Assembly (NCBI RefSeq): GCF_019890675.1
Contig: NZ_JAIOAA010000005.1
Location: forward strand, 310,001 to 374,000
DNA from: Micromonospora sp. PLK6-60
GTDB taxonomy: Bacteria > Actinomycetota > Actinomycetes > Mycobacteriales > Micromonosporaceae
Length of the DNA: 64,000 nucleotides
Reading direction: 5' to 3'
The notes under the pieces are model-generated. The model saw nothing but the letters and a program-made list of their open reading frames with translations. It was not told where the DNA came from and searched no databases. This document shows, piece after piece, positions 9,478 to 18,416 of the stretch. Positions within the stretch are counted from its first letter, which is position 1. Every line of letters starts with the position of its first letter. The position numbers and the translations under genes are program-made.

Positions 9478-11268
9478 CTAGCGGGTCTGCTCCAGCCAGG
9501 AGGCGTAGAGCAGGGCGTAGACCGAGTCGGGATCCTTCAGCAGCTCCTCGTGCGGACCGCGCTGCACGATCCGGCCCCGGTCGACCACGATCACCTCGTC
9601 GGCGGCCTGCGCGGTGGAGAGCCGGTGCGCGATGGCCAGCGTGGTCCGCCCCCGGGTCACCGCGTCCAGGGTGCGCTGGAGGCGTACCTCGGTGGCCGGG
9701 TCCACCGCGCTGGTCGCCTCGTCGAGCACCAGCAGGTCGGGGTCGGCCACGTACGCCCGGGCCAGCGCGACCAGCTGCCGCTCCCCCACGCTCAGCGCCT
9801 CGCCGCGCTCCCCGACCGGGGTGTCCAGGCCGGACGGCAGGCCGTCCAGCCAGTCGGCCAGGCCCAGCTCGGTGAAGGCGGCGGTGAGCTGCTCGTCGGT
9901 CAGCTCGGGGCGGGCGAAGCGGACGTTCTCCCCGACGGTGGCGTCGAACAGGAAACCGTCCTGCGGCACCATCACCACCCGCGAGCGCAGCGAGGAGAAC
10001 CGCACCGCGTCCAGCGGCACACCGGAGAGCAGCACCTGCCCGGTGGTCGGGTCCATCAGCCGGGTGAGCAGCTTGGCGAAGGTGGTCTTGCCGCTGCCGG
10101 TCTCGCCGACCACCGCGACCCGGCTCTTCGCCGGGATGTCCAGGGTGACGTCGTGCAGCACCGGCGGACCACCCGGATAGCGGTATCCCACCCCGGCGAA
10201 GCGGACGTCCACCGGGCCCGGCGGCAGCTCCCGGCCCTGCTCGCCCGGGTCGGCCACGTCCGGGGCGACGTCCAGCACGTCGAGCACCCGGCGCCAGCCG
10301 GCGATGGCGTTCTGCGCCTCGTTGAGCACCTCGGTGGCGATCTGCACCGGCTGGATGAAGAGCGTCACCAGGAACAGGAACGCGGTGAGCTGGCCGATCG
10401 ACAGGGTACGGTCCGCGCCGAGGCTGACCCCGACCACCACCACGCCGGCCAGCGCGACGCCGGCCGCCAGCTCCCCCACCGAGCTGCCCAGGATGCTGAT
10501 CCGGATGGCCTTCTGCTGCGCCTCCCGCTGCCGCTCGATCGCCTCGTCCAGCCGCCGCGCGGTCCGCCCGGCGACGCCGTACGCCCGGATCACCGGCGCG
10601 CCGACCACGCTCTCGGCGATGGTGCCGAGCAGGACGCCCATCCGCTGCCGGACCGTGCCGTACGCGACGGCCAGCCGGCGCTGGAGCAACCGGATCACCA
10701 GCACCGCCGGCGCGAAGGCGGCGTAGACCACAAGCGTCAACTGCCAGGAGTACGCCAGCATGACCGCCGTGGTGACCGCCAGCTGGCCCAGGTTGACCAG
10801 CAGGATCACCCCGCCCCACTGGAGGAACTGGGTGATCTGGTCGACGTCGCTGGTGACCCGGGAGACCAGCGAGCCGCGCCGCTCGGACTGCTGGTGCAGC
10901 ATGGACAGGTCGTGCACGTGCCGGAACGCCCGGGTCCGGACGTTGGCCAGCGCGGTCTCGCTGACCGTGAACAGCCGCCGCATCATCAGGTAGCCGCAGA
11001 CGGTGGTGACCACCAGCACGGCGGCCGTGGCGACCACCACCGTGGAGATCACGTCCAGGTTCAGACCGCCGACGATCCCGCCGTCGATGCCGCGCTGCAC
11101 CGCCACCGGCACGGCCACCCGGCCCACCATGTAGATCAGCGCCAGCGCCAGGGTGCCGGCCAGGCCGGTCCGCAGCTCCGGCGAGAGGGCCAGCCCGCGG
11201 CGCAGCGTCCGCCAGGTCGTCTCGGGCCGCTCCGCCCGCTCGGCGTCGGTGGTGGGGGTAGCGCTCAT
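9478..11268 (-). CDS. ABC exporter half-transporter, subunit 2
   Basis: A 596-aa fused transmembrane and ATPase protein. Six helices span about residues 30-310 and the nucleotide-binding domain covers 345-590, with Walker A GETGSGKTTF, signature LSVGERQLV, Walker B LLVLDEATSAVD and switch His in AIAHRLS. The signature deviates from LSGGQ (SVGER), as seen in asymmetric heterodimers. Its start overlaps the stop of the partner gene (ATGA), so the two probably form a heterodimeric exporter of lipids, peptides or drugs. Confidence 0.93.
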   Translation of the reverse strand: MSATPTTDAERAERPETTWRTLRRGLALSPELRTGLAGTLALALIYMVGRVAVPVAVQRGIDGGIVGGLNLDVISTVVVATAAVLVVTTVCGYLMMRRLFTVSETALANVRTRAFRHVHDLSMLHQQSERRGSLVSRVTSDVDQITQFLQWGGVILLVNLGQLAVTTAVMLAYSWQLTLVVYAAFAPAVLVIRLLQRRLAVAYGTVRQRMGVLLGTIAESVVGAPVIRAYGVAGRTARRLDEAIERQREAQQKAIRISILGSSVGELAAGVALAGVVVVGVSLGADRTLSIGQLTAFLFLVTLFIQPVQIATEVLNEAQNAIAGWRRVLDVLDVAPDVADPGEQGRELPPGPVDVRFAGVGYRYPGGPPVLHDVTLDIPAKSRVAVVGETGSGKTTFAKLLTRLMDPTTGQVLLSGVPLDAVRFSSLRSRVVMVPQDGFLFDATVGENVRFARPELTDEQLTAAFTELGLADWLDGLPSGLDTPVGERGEALSVGERQLVALARAYVADPDLLVLDEATSAVDPATEVRLQRTLDAVTRGRTTLAIAHRLSTAQAADEVIVVDRGRIVQRGPHEELLKDPDSVYALLYASWLEQTR

Positions 11269-13133
11269 CGGTCCATCTCCAGGCCCGAGGTCGCCGGGGT
11301 GACCTCGTCGTACGTCCCGCTCTGCTCACGTTCCTGCTCGGCCTGCTCGTACGCGGTCACCAGGTCGGCGTAGCCGGGGACGGTGGCGAGCAGCTCGGGG
11401 TGGGTGCCCCGGGCCAGCACCCGGCCGTGTTCCAGGTAGACCACCTCGTCGGCGAGCGCGATGGTGGCCCGCCGGTAGGCCACCACCAGGATCGACGCGG
11501 GGGCGCCCCCGCCGGCCGGGGCGCGCAGCCCGGCCAGGATCGCCGCCTCCACCCGGGGGTCGACCGCGCTGGTGGCGTCGTCGAGCACCAGCAGCCGGGG
11601 CCGGCCGGCGAGGGCCCGGGCCAGGGTGAGCCGTTGCCGCTGCCCGCCGGAGAGCGAGGTGCCCCGCTCGCCGACCATGGTGTCCAGCCCGTCGGGCAGC
11701 GCGGCGACGAACCCGTCCGCCTCGGCCAGCCGCAGCGCCGCCCAGACGTCCTCGTCGCCGATGCCGGGCCGGTCGAGGGTGATGTTGGCCCGTACGGTGT
11801 CGTCGAAGACGAACGGCACCTGGGCGACCAGCGCGACGGTGCCGGCCAGCGAGTCGGCGGCCAGCTCGCGCAGGTCCACCCCGTCCAGCGTGACGGTGCC
11901 GGAGTCCGGGTCGACCAGGCGCACCGCCAGCGAGGCGACGGTGGACTTGCCGGCGCCCGTCGGGCCGACCAGCGCGACGGTCTTCCCGGCCGGCACCGTG
12001 AAGCCGACCTCGCCGAGCACCTGGGCGCCGGGCAGGTGCGCCTCCGCCGGCTCGTACCCGAAGTGCACGTCGTGGAAGGCCAGCGTGGCCGGCCGCGACT
12101 CGGCCGGGTCGAGCCGGCGCCCGCCGTACGGCATCTCGCCGGTGGCGTCGAGGACCCGGCGCACCCGGTCCCAGCCGGCGACGCTGCGCGGCAGCTCGGC
12201 CAGCACCCAGCCGATGGCCCGGACCGGGAAGGCCAGCACGGTGAAGAGGAAGGCCACGCTGACCAGCTCGGCGACGGTGATCGCGCCCTGCCGAAGCCGG
12301 ATCGCGCCGACCACCAGCACGGCGAGCGTGCCGAGGCTGGGCAGCGTCTCCAGCATCGGGTCGAAGATGCCGCGCAGCCGGCCGACGGAGATCAGCGCGT
12401 CGCGCAGCTCACCGGCCCGGGCGCCGAACCGCGCGGTCTCCTGCGCCTCGCGGCCCATCGTCTTGACCACCAGCGCGCCGTCGAAGCTCTCGTGGGCGAT
12501 GCCGCTGACCTCGGCGCGCAGCCGCTGCGCGCGGGCCTGCCGGGGCGCCATCCGGCGGGAGTAGACCACGTTGAGCGCGAACAGCGCCGGGAACACCGCC
12601 AGGCCGACCAGGGCGAGCGCCCAGTCGGTGAGGAAGAGCGAGACCACCGCGCCGACCAGCATCACCAGCGTGCCGACCGCGAACGGCAGCGGCGCGATCG
12701 GGTACCAGGCGGCCTCCACGTCGGAGTTGGCGTTGGAGAGCAGGGTGCCGGTGGCGTTGCGCTGGTGCCAGGCCAGCGGCAGGTCGAGGTAGCGGCGGGT
12801 GACCCGGCGGCGGTAGGCGGCCTGGAGCCGGAACTGCATGTAGCCGGCGCCGAGCCGGCGGCCGAAGATCCCGACCACGCGCAGCACACTGAGCCCGAAC
12901 AACGCGGCGGCGGCCAGGGCCAGCACGCCGGTGCCCACCGAGCCGCGGGCGATCGCCGGCACCACCACCTCGCCGACCACCGCACCGACCACGAACGCGC
13001 TGGCCACGACCATGGCGCCGAACAGCACGCTGCCCGCCACCGCCACCGCGAAGATCCGTGGTTGCTCGCGGATCGCCTGGCCGAGGACCGCCAGTCCCCG
13101 GCCGAGCACATCCCGACTCGTCCCGCCCGTCAC
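11265..13133 (-). CDS. ABC exporter half-transporter, subunit 1
   Basis: A 622-aa partner of the downstream half-transporter, with the same architecture: six membrane helices (about 30-310) and an ATPase domain with Walker A GPTGAGKST, canonical signature LSGGQRQRL and Walker B LLVLDDATSAVD. The Walker B carries D instead of the catalytic E (LDDATS), while the partner keeps E, so one ATP site is likely degenerate in the heterodimer. The H-loop reads VAYRRA, lacking the usual His. The GTG start at 13133 follows a GGGGGAGA ribosome site. Confidence 0.92.
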   Translation of the reverse strand: MTGGTSRDVLGRGLAVLGQAIREQPRIFAVAVAGSVLFGAMVVASAFVVGAVVGEVVVPAIARGSVGTGVLALAAAALFGLSVLRVVGIFGRRLGAGYMQFRLQAAYRRRVTRRYLDLPLAWHQRNATGTLLSNANSDVEAAWYPIAPLPFAVGTLVMLVGAVVSLFLTDWALALVGLAVFPALFALNVVYSRRMAPRQARAQRLRAEVSGIAHESFDGALVVKTMGREAQETARFGARAGELRDALISVGRLRGIFDPMLETLPSLGTLAVLVVGAIRLRQGAITVAELVSVAFLFTVLAFPVRAIGWVLAELPRSVAGWDRVRRVLDATGEMPYGGRRLDPAESRPATLAFHDVHFGYEPAEAHLPGAQVLGEVGFTVPAGKTVALVGPTGAGKSTVASLAVRLVDPDSGTVTLDGVDLRELAADSLAGTVALVAQVPFVFDDTVRANITLDRPGIGDEDVWAALRLAEADGFVAALPDGLDTMVGERGTSLSGGQRQRLTLARALAGRPRLLVLDDATSAVDPRVEAAILAGLRAPAGGGAPASILVVAYRRATIALADEVVYLEHGRVLARGTHPELLATVPGYADLVTAYEQAEQEREQSGTYDEVTPATSGLEMDR

Positions 13134-13284
13134 GCTCTCCCCCGCCGTAAGCCACCAGTATCTCTCTCATCCTTACCGGTCGCGGCCGGCTCCGCCGCCC
13201 CGCGCCGCTATGTCCGGCATCACGTCGGACCCTCCGGACGACGCCCCGGGCCGCGCCCGCCGCGCCGTCCGGCCGCCCCGCGCC

Positions 13285-13290
13285 TACCAT
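13285..13290 (+). promoter_or_regulatory. -10 box, leaderless start
   Basis: TACCAT followed by 6 nt and ATG at 13297. No ribosome site is present, which supports a leaderless mRNA. Confidence 0.5.
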
Positions 13291-13296
13291 CGGTCC

Positions 13297-13926
13297 ATGT
13301 CGCGCTATGCCCGGGCCGAGCGTGCGGCGCTCGCCGACCTGCTGCTCGAACTGGGACCGGACGCCCCGACCGTCAACGAGGGATGGACCACCCGGGACCT
13401 GGCCGCCCACCTGATCGTCCGGGAACGCCGGCCGGACGCCGCCGGCGGCATCCTGCTGCCACCGCTGCGCGGGTACGGCGAGGCGGTGCGCCGGCGGACC
13501 GCCGCGCTGCCGTACGCCGAGCTGGTCGGCCGGGTGCGTCGGCCCCCGCTCTGGAGTCCGGTGAGCAACCCGCTCACCGACGAGCTGGCCAACCTGGTGG
13601 AGTACTTCATCCACCACGAGGACGTCCGCCGGGCCCAGGGCGGCTGGCTGCCCCGGGACCTGCCGGCCGGCCTGTCGGCGGCGCTCTGGAAGCGGGCCGC
13701 GCTGCTGGCCCGGATGTCGCTGCGCCGGTATCCGGCGGACCTGCTGGTCCAGGCCCCCGGGCACGGGGAACTGCGGGTCGGCCGGGGCGGCGACCGGCTG
13801 CGACTGGTGGGCGCCCCCGGCGAGGTGGTGCTCTTCCTCTCCGGCCGGCAGCGGGTGGCCCGGGTGCAGGTGGACGGCCCCACCGCGGCGGCCGACCGGT
13901 TGCGCTCGGCCCGGCTGGGATTCTGA
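13297..13926 (+). CDS. TIGR03085-like protein of the mycothiol maleylpyruvate isomerase/DinB fold
   Basis: A 209-aa cytoplasmic protein with an N-terminal DinB-like helical bundle (RAERAALADLLLELG, EGWTTRDLAAHLIVRERRP) and HHED (about residues 107-110), which contributes metal-binding histidines. Related actinobacterial proteins use mycothiol or are of unknown activity. The start is set by the -10 box 6 nt upstream. It is divergent from the ABC exporter. A specific reaction cannot be assigned. Confidence 0.82.
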   Translation: MSRYARAERAALADLLLELGPDAPTVNEGWTTRDLAAHLIVRERRPDAAGGILLPPLRGYGEAVRRRTAALPYAELVGRVRRPPLWSPVSNPLTDELANLVEYFIHHEDVRRAQGGWLPRDLPAGLSAALWKRAALLARMSLRRYPADLLVQAPGHGELRVGRGGDRLRLVGAPGEVVLFLSGRQRVARVQVDGPTAAADRLRSARLGF

Positions 13927-13937
13927 CCGACCGTGCA

Positions 13938-13968
13938 GGTCCCCGTCACGCACCGGTGAGCGGGGACC
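13938..13968. terminator. Hairpin after the TIGR03085-like gene
   Basis: GGTCCCCG (13938-13945) pairs with CGGGGACC (13961-13968), and the inner TCAC/GTGA can extend the stem. It lies 11 nt after the stop codon and before the terpene synthase, fitting a transcription terminator without a U-tract. Confidence 0.55.
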
Positions 13969-14051
13969 GGGCCCAGCGACGACGTTCGATGCCCTGCCGT
14001 ACACTGCTGCCCTCCGGCCCCGTCCCGGGCGGGCCGCGACAGGGGGCACCG

Positions 14052-15002
14052 ATGCGCAGCTTCGCGGTAGCGGCACTACGGGAGCCCCCGTATCCCGCGC
14101 GCCGGCACCCGGCAGCGGCCGTGGTGGCCGAGGAGAGCGCCGGCTGGGCGCGCGAGTGCGGCCTGGTCGGCGCCCCGGCGAAGCTGCGCCGGCTGCGCGC
14201 CGCCGGATCGGCCGACCTCGCCGCCCGGGCCTGCCCGGACGGGCCCGCCGACCGGCTGCGCCTGCTGGCCGACCTGATCACCTGGCTGTTCGTGATGGAC
14301 GACGCCTGCGACGAGGACGGGCTGGGCGCCAACCCGACCCGGCTCGCGCCGGTGGTGGCGGCCCTGCTGGCCGTGCTGGACCGGCACGGCGACCCGACCG
14401 CGCCGGCGCCGGTCGAGGCCGGTCCGCTGGGCGTGGCGCTCAACGACGTGTGCCGGCGGGTCCGGGCGCGGCGGCGGCCGGGCGCCCTGCTGCGGCTGAT
14501 CAGCCAGTTGCGGGAGTACCTGCTCGCGTTGCTCTGGGAGGCGGCCAACCGGGAGCACCGCCGGGTACCCGGCACGGAGGAGTACGTGCAGATGCGCCGG
14601 CACACCGGCGGTGCCCGGCCGGCCTTCACGCTTACCGACCTGAGCCGGGACGGGCTGCCCGACGCGGCCCGGCGGTCCGAGCCGGCACTGGTCGCCGTGG
14701 ACGCCCTCGCCGCCGACCTGGTCTGCTGGTGCAACGACCTCTTCTCCTACGGCAAGGAGCGCGGCACCGGGCCGGACGCGCACAACCTGGTCGCCACGAT
14801 CGCCCGGGAGACCGGGTTGGGCGAGGAGGCGGCGCTGCGCGCGGCGGCGGAGCGGTACAACGCGGCGCTGGCCGCGTACGGTGCCCGGGAGGCCGCGCTG
14901 CTGGCCGGCGGGGACGAGGCGGTGGACGCGTACCTGGCCACCCGGCGGGACTGGATCCGGGCCACCTACGACTGGTCGCTGGCCGCCACCCGGTACGCCT
15001 GA
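14052..15002 (+). CDS. Class I terpene synthase (terpene cyclase)
   Basis: A 316-aa soluble cyclase that ionises a prenyl diphosphate and folds it into a terpene. Both metal-binding motifs are visible: the aspartate-rich DDACDED at residues 83-89, and NDLFSYGKE at 228-236 (N228, S232, E236), with an RY pair near the C-terminus (ATRYA). The length fits bacterial mono- or sesquiterpene cyclases. The ATG at 14052 has AGGGGG upstream; TACACT at 13998 is a possible -10. No prenyltransferase, P450 or methyltransferase is adjacent, so the product is unknown. It is followed by an acyl-CoA ligase that need not be related. Confidence 0.9.
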   Translation: MRSFAVAALREPPYPARRHPAAAVVAEESAGWARECGLVGAPAKLRRLRAAGSADLAARACPDGPADRLRLLADLITWLFVMDDACDEDGLGANPTRLAPVVAALLAVLDRHGDPTAPAPVEAGPLGVALNDVCRRVRARRRPGALLRLISQLREYLLALLWEAANREHRRVPGTEEYVQMRRHTGGARPAFTLTDLSRDGLPDAARRSEPALVAVDALAADLVCWCNDLFSYGKERGTGPDAHNLVATIARETGLGEEAALRAAAERYNAALAAYGAREAALLAGGDEAVDAYLATRRDWIRATYDWSLAATRYA

Positions 15003-15089
15003 CGCCTCTCTCCGGTCCGGCGCCGCAGGCGCGCCGACGGCGCAGGACGGTAACGAGCACTAGCCGATGCCCGGGGGCAGGCAATACCC

Positions 15090-15102
15090 TTCGGTAACCG
15101 AA
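15090..15102. promoter_or_regulatory. Palindromic operator candidate upstream of fadD-like gene
   Basis: TTCGGT-A-ACCGAA is a perfect inverted repeat in the leader of the ligase gene. It is followed by a small stem GTGAC-CCCC-GTCAC at 15110-15123. A regulator binding here would control fatty acid activation; TetR-type FadR-like proteins are plausible binders. Inference only. Confidence 0.45.
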
Positions 15103-15151
15103 AAAGGACGTGACCCCCGTCACGCCACCACCCCTGAAGGCGGCTTCAGCG

Positions 15152-16978
15152 ATGGCTCTCGATGTACCGTACCACTCCATTCCCGACATGTTCCTCAAGC
15201 GGGTCGCGGCGACTCCCGACCGTGACGCCTTCGCCCACCCGGCGCCCGACGACTCCGGGCCGGTCTGGCTGACCTGGGAGCAGGTGGGGCAGCGGGCGCG
15301 GGCGGTCGCGGCTGGCCTGCACGGGCTCGGCGTCGGCCTGGAGGACCCGGTGGCGATCCTCGCGAACACCCGGATCGAGTGGGTGCTCGCCGACTTCGGC
15401 ATCATGTGCGCGGGCGGGGCGACCACCACCGTCTACCCGACCACCGAGCCGGAGGACGCCACCTACATCCTCGCCGACTCCGGCTCCCGGGTGCTGTTCG
15501 CCGAGAACCCGGCCCAGGCCGCGAAGATCGCCGGCGCGGAGCTGCCCCGGCTCACCCACGTGGTCCTCTTCGACGGCGAACCCGACCCGGCCGCCGCCGT
15601 CCCGCAGCTCACCCTCGCCGAGCTGGAGGAGCGCGGCACCCGGGCCCTGGCGACCGAGCCGGACCTGATCGACATGCTGGTCGCCGGGATCGGCCCGGAC
15701 CACCTGGCCACCCTGATCTACACCTCCGGCACCACCGGCCGGCCCAAGGGCGTGGAGCTGCTGCACGGCGGCTGGTGCTGGGAGGGGGTGGCCCAGGAGC
15801 AGGTGGGGCTGCTCCGCGACGACGACCTGCAATACCTCTGGCTGCCGCTGTCGCACTCGTTCGGCAAGACCCTGCTCTGCGGCGCCACCCACGTCGGTCT
15901 GCCCACGTACGTCGACGGCCGGGTGGAGAAGCTGGTCGAGCTGCTCGCGGTGATCCGGCCGACGCTCATGTGCGGCGCGCCCCGGGTCTTCGAGAAGGTC
16001 TTCAACAAGTCGGTCACCACCGCGCAGGACGCCGGCGGGGCGAAGGCGAAGATCTTCGCCTGGGCGGTCCGCACCGGCAAGGAGAAGGTCACCCTGGAGC
16101 AGGCGGGCAAGCCGGTCCCGGCCGGCCTCAAGGTCCGCTACGCGCTGGCCGAGAAGCTGGTGTTCAGCAAGATCCAGCAGCGGCTCGGCGGGCGGATCCG
16201 GGTGCTGGTCTCCGGCGCGGCGCCGCTCAGCCCGGAGATCGCCACCTTCTTCGCCGCCGCCAACCTGCCCATCTCCGAGGGCTACGGCCTGACCGAGACC
16301 AGCGCCGGCAACTTCGTGAACCCGCCGGACGGGCTGCGCATCGGCACCGTCGGCCGGGCCATGGGCGACCTGGAGTGCAAGCTCGACACCGACGGGGAGA
16401 TCCTGGTCCGGGGCCGGCCGGTGATGCGCGGCTACCACAACCTGCCGGAGGAAACCGCCGCCGCGTTCACCTCCGACGGCTTCTTCCGCACCGGCGACAT
16501 CGGCAGCCTGGACGACGACGGCTACCTGCGCATCACCGACCGGAAGAAGGACCTGGTCAAGACCTCCGGCGGCAAGTACATCGCGCCCTCGCACATCGAG
16601 GGCATGTTCAAGGCCATCTGCCCGTACACCTCCCAGGCGATCGTCGTCGGTCAGGCCCGCAACTACTGCACCATGCTGGTCACCCTCGACCCGGACGCGA
16701 TCAAGGGCTGGGCGGCGGGCGGTCCGCTCGAGGGCCTGGACTACACCGAGATCGTCACCTCCGACGCGGCACGGGAGATGGTCGAGGGCTACGTGGCGGA
16801 GCTCAACGCCAAGCTCAACCGCTGGGAGACCATCAAGAAGGTGGCCATCCTCCCGCGTGACCTGTCCATCGAGCACGGCGAGATCACGCCGTCGCTGAAG
16901 ATCAAGCGCCGGGGCGTGGAGAGCAACTTCGCCGCCGAGATCGAGAAGATGTACGCGGGCACGCTCGCCGAGCTCTGA
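15152..16978 (+). CDS. Long-chain fatty acid-CoA ligase (FadD15-like)
   Basis: This 608-aa AMP-forming enzyme activates fatty acids to acyl-CoA at the membrane. The adenylate-forming motifs are LIYTSGTTGRPKG (about residues 188-200), GYGLTETS, and the C-terminal TGDIGSLDDDGYLRITDRKKD. It resembles bacterial FadD15/long-chain ligases in length. I chose the ATG at 15152. A GTG at 15110 is in frame but sits only 1 nt after its AAAGGA, too close to be used normally. A strong hairpin follows the stop. Confidence 0.9.
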   Translation: MALDVPYHSIPDMFLKRVAATPDRDAFAHPAPDDSGPVWLTWEQVGQRARAVAAGLHGLGVGLEDPVAILANTRIEWVLADFGIMCAGGATTTVYPTTEPEDATYILADSGSRVLFAENPAQAAKIAGAELPRLTHVVLFDGEPDPAAAVPQLTLAELEERGTRALATEPDLIDMLVAGIGPDHLATLIYTSGTTGRPKGVELLHGGWCWEGVAQEQVGLLRDDDLQYLWLPLSHSFGKTLLCGATHVGLPTYVDGRVEKLVELLAVIRPTLMCGAPRVFEKVFNKSVTTAQDAGGAKAKIFAWAVRTGKEKVTLEQAGKPVPAGLKVRYALAEKLVFSKIQQRLGGRIRVLVSGAAPLSPEIATFFAAANLPISEGYGLTETSAGNFVNPPDGLRIGTVGRAMGDLECKLDTDGEILVRGRPVMRGYHNLPEETAAAFTSDGFFRTGDIGSLDDDGYLRITDRKKDLVKTSGGKYIAPSHIEGMFKAICPYTSQAIVVGQARNYCTMLVTLDPDAIKGWAAGGPLEGLDYTEIVTSDAAREMVEGYVAELNAKLNRWETIKKVAILPRDLSIEHGEITPSLKIKRRGVESNFAAEIEKMYAGTLAEL

Positions 16979-16995
16979 CCGCACCAGCACGTCGG

Positions 16996-17027
16996 CGGCC
17001 GTGCCCCACCGTCCCGGGGCACGGCCG
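16996..17027. terminator. Bidirectional hairpin terminator
   Basis: CGGCCGTGCCCC (16996-17007) and GGGGCACGGCCG (17016-17027) form a perfect 12-bp stem with an 8-nt loop between two convergent genes, the ligase and ltrA. It can serve both strands. Confidence 0.75.
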
Positions 17028-17053
17028 TCGGTGTGCGACGGGGTGGCCCCGGG

Positions 17054-18367
17054 TCACAGGTGCTGCTGGCGCCACCGGGTCTGGTCCACCTCCAGGGCGA
17101 GTTGCTCGGCCAACGCGAGCTGCCGGATCCGGCGCCGCCGGCCGTCCTCGCGCACCGTCTCTGCCACGGTCATGACGACGGTGATGCCGCAGAGCACCGC
17201 CAATGCCACCAGCTCCGGCAGCAGGGCGGCGAACGGGGCGACCACGGCGAGCACCACCACCGCCAGCAGCAACGGCCAGCGCACCCGGCGCAGCGCCCGC
17301 CAGGCGCAGGCGACGATGCTCAGCAGGTACAGCCCCACCCCGCCGTAGAGCACCGTGATCCAGAAGCCGCCCAACGGCACACCCCAGTCGGGGCTGCCCG
17401 GCTGCGCCGCCTCGGCGAGCAGATCCTTGAGCCCGAGGGCGAAGAAGATGATCCCGGCGATCATCGGCAGGTGCAGGTAGGTGTACGCGTCCCGGGCCAA
17501 CCGCAGCCGCCGGCCTGGGTCACGGGCCCGGTGCAGCGCCTGCTCCAGGCCGGTCGACAGGGTGTCGAAGTACGCCCACCACAGCATCGCCGTGACACCG
17601 ATGCCGAGCACGGCCGCGAGCGCCACCGGCCCGGTGAGCGGCAGGTCGGTGAAGAACTTCGCCCCGAGCCCCAGCGAGATGATCGACTCGCCGAGCGCGA
17701 TCAGGACCATCAGCGCGTGCCGTTCGGCCCAGTGTCCCGCCGAGATCACCACCCACCACGGCCGGCCGAGGATCACCCCGCCGACGTACTCCAGCGCCAG
17801 TGCGGCCGTCCAGAGCGTGAGCTGCACCGCGATGGCCACCGGCCGGTCGAGCAGCCGGGGCGGCACCGTACCCGCGACCACGAGCAGCGCGGTCGCCGCC
17901 ACCGGCAGCACGGCGATCATCGACAGTCGCCGCCACCGCTCGGGGTCGGCGCGGGCCACCCAGAAGAAGATCACGAGTTGGGCGACCCGGACCACCAGGT
18001 AGCAGGCCGCGAAGACCATCGGACCGTTCAGCCCACCCGGGCGGTCGACGAACGCGCCCGGCATGCTCAGCACCAGCATGAAGGCCGCCGCCACGGTGAC
18101 GAACCCGACCAGCGGCAGCACGCCCTGATCCGCCCGGACCGCGTTGCCGAGCCCGGCGAAGCCCGTCCAGCACCACCACAGCAGCGCCAGCACCAGCAGG
18201 CAGCGGTACAGGTTGACCGGGCTGGGGTGGGTGGCGGTCAGGCTGGTCACGTTGAGGAACGCGAAGACGAACACCAGGTCGTAGAAGAGCTCCAACCGGG
18301 TGGTCCGCGACCCCGGCGCGCCGGGCTGCACCGCCTGCGACCACCGGGTTCCGCCGCCGTTGCCCAC
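17054..18367 (-). CDS. Low temperature requirement protein A (LtrA) family membrane protein
   Basis: A 437-aa polytopic protein with about twelve hydrophobic segments. TRLELFYDLVFVFAF near the N-terminus is the family hallmark, and ALGESIISLGLG is a second conserved stretch. LtrA was named from a cold-sensitive Listeria mutant, but the biochemical role is not established. The GTG at 18367 follows CAGACT by 6 nt (18374-18379 on the plus strand), suggesting a leaderless start. It is a single gene between a terminator and the MocR gene. Confidence 0.9.
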   Translation of the reverse strand: MGNGGGTRWSQAVQPGAPGSRTTRLELFYDLVFVFAFLNVTSLTATHPSPVNLYRCLLVLALLWWCWTGFAGLGNAVRADQGVLPLVGFVTVAAAFMLVLSMPGAFVDRPGGLNGPMVFAACYLVVRVAQLVIFFWVARADPERWRRLSMIAVLPVAATALLVVAGTVPPRLLDRPVAIAVQLTLWTAALALEYVGGVILGRPWWVVISAGHWAERHALMVLIALGESIISLGLGAKFFTDLPLTGPVALAAVLGIGVTAMLWWAYFDTLSTGLEQALHRARDPGRRLRLARDAYTYLHLPMIAGIIFFALGLKDLLAEAAQPGSPDWGVPLGGFWITVLYGGVGLYLLSIVACAWRALRRVRWPLLLAVVVLAVVAPFAALLPELVALAVLCGITVVMTVAETVREDGRRRRIRQLALAEQLALEVDQTRWRQQHL

Positions 18368-18416
18368 TCCGGCAGTCTGGCAGCCACAGCGACCCCGACG
18401 AGCCGGTTCGAGCCGG

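Noticed and set aside
11400..14051. Very long open frame running antisense to the ABC exporter and into the terpene synthase frame
   Set aside because: It lies opposite the exporter genes and reflects high GC content, which removes stop codons. Only the part from 14052 has motifs and a ribosome site.
15110..15151. In-frame GTG start of the acyl-CoA ligase
   Set aside because: The AAAGGA site is only 1 nt away and the region forms a hairpin and palindrome, so it is more likely a leader.
15146..16990. Long minus-strand open frame opposite the acyl-CoA ligase
   Set aside because: It is the antisense of a well supported ligase, with no recognisable domain and biased composition.
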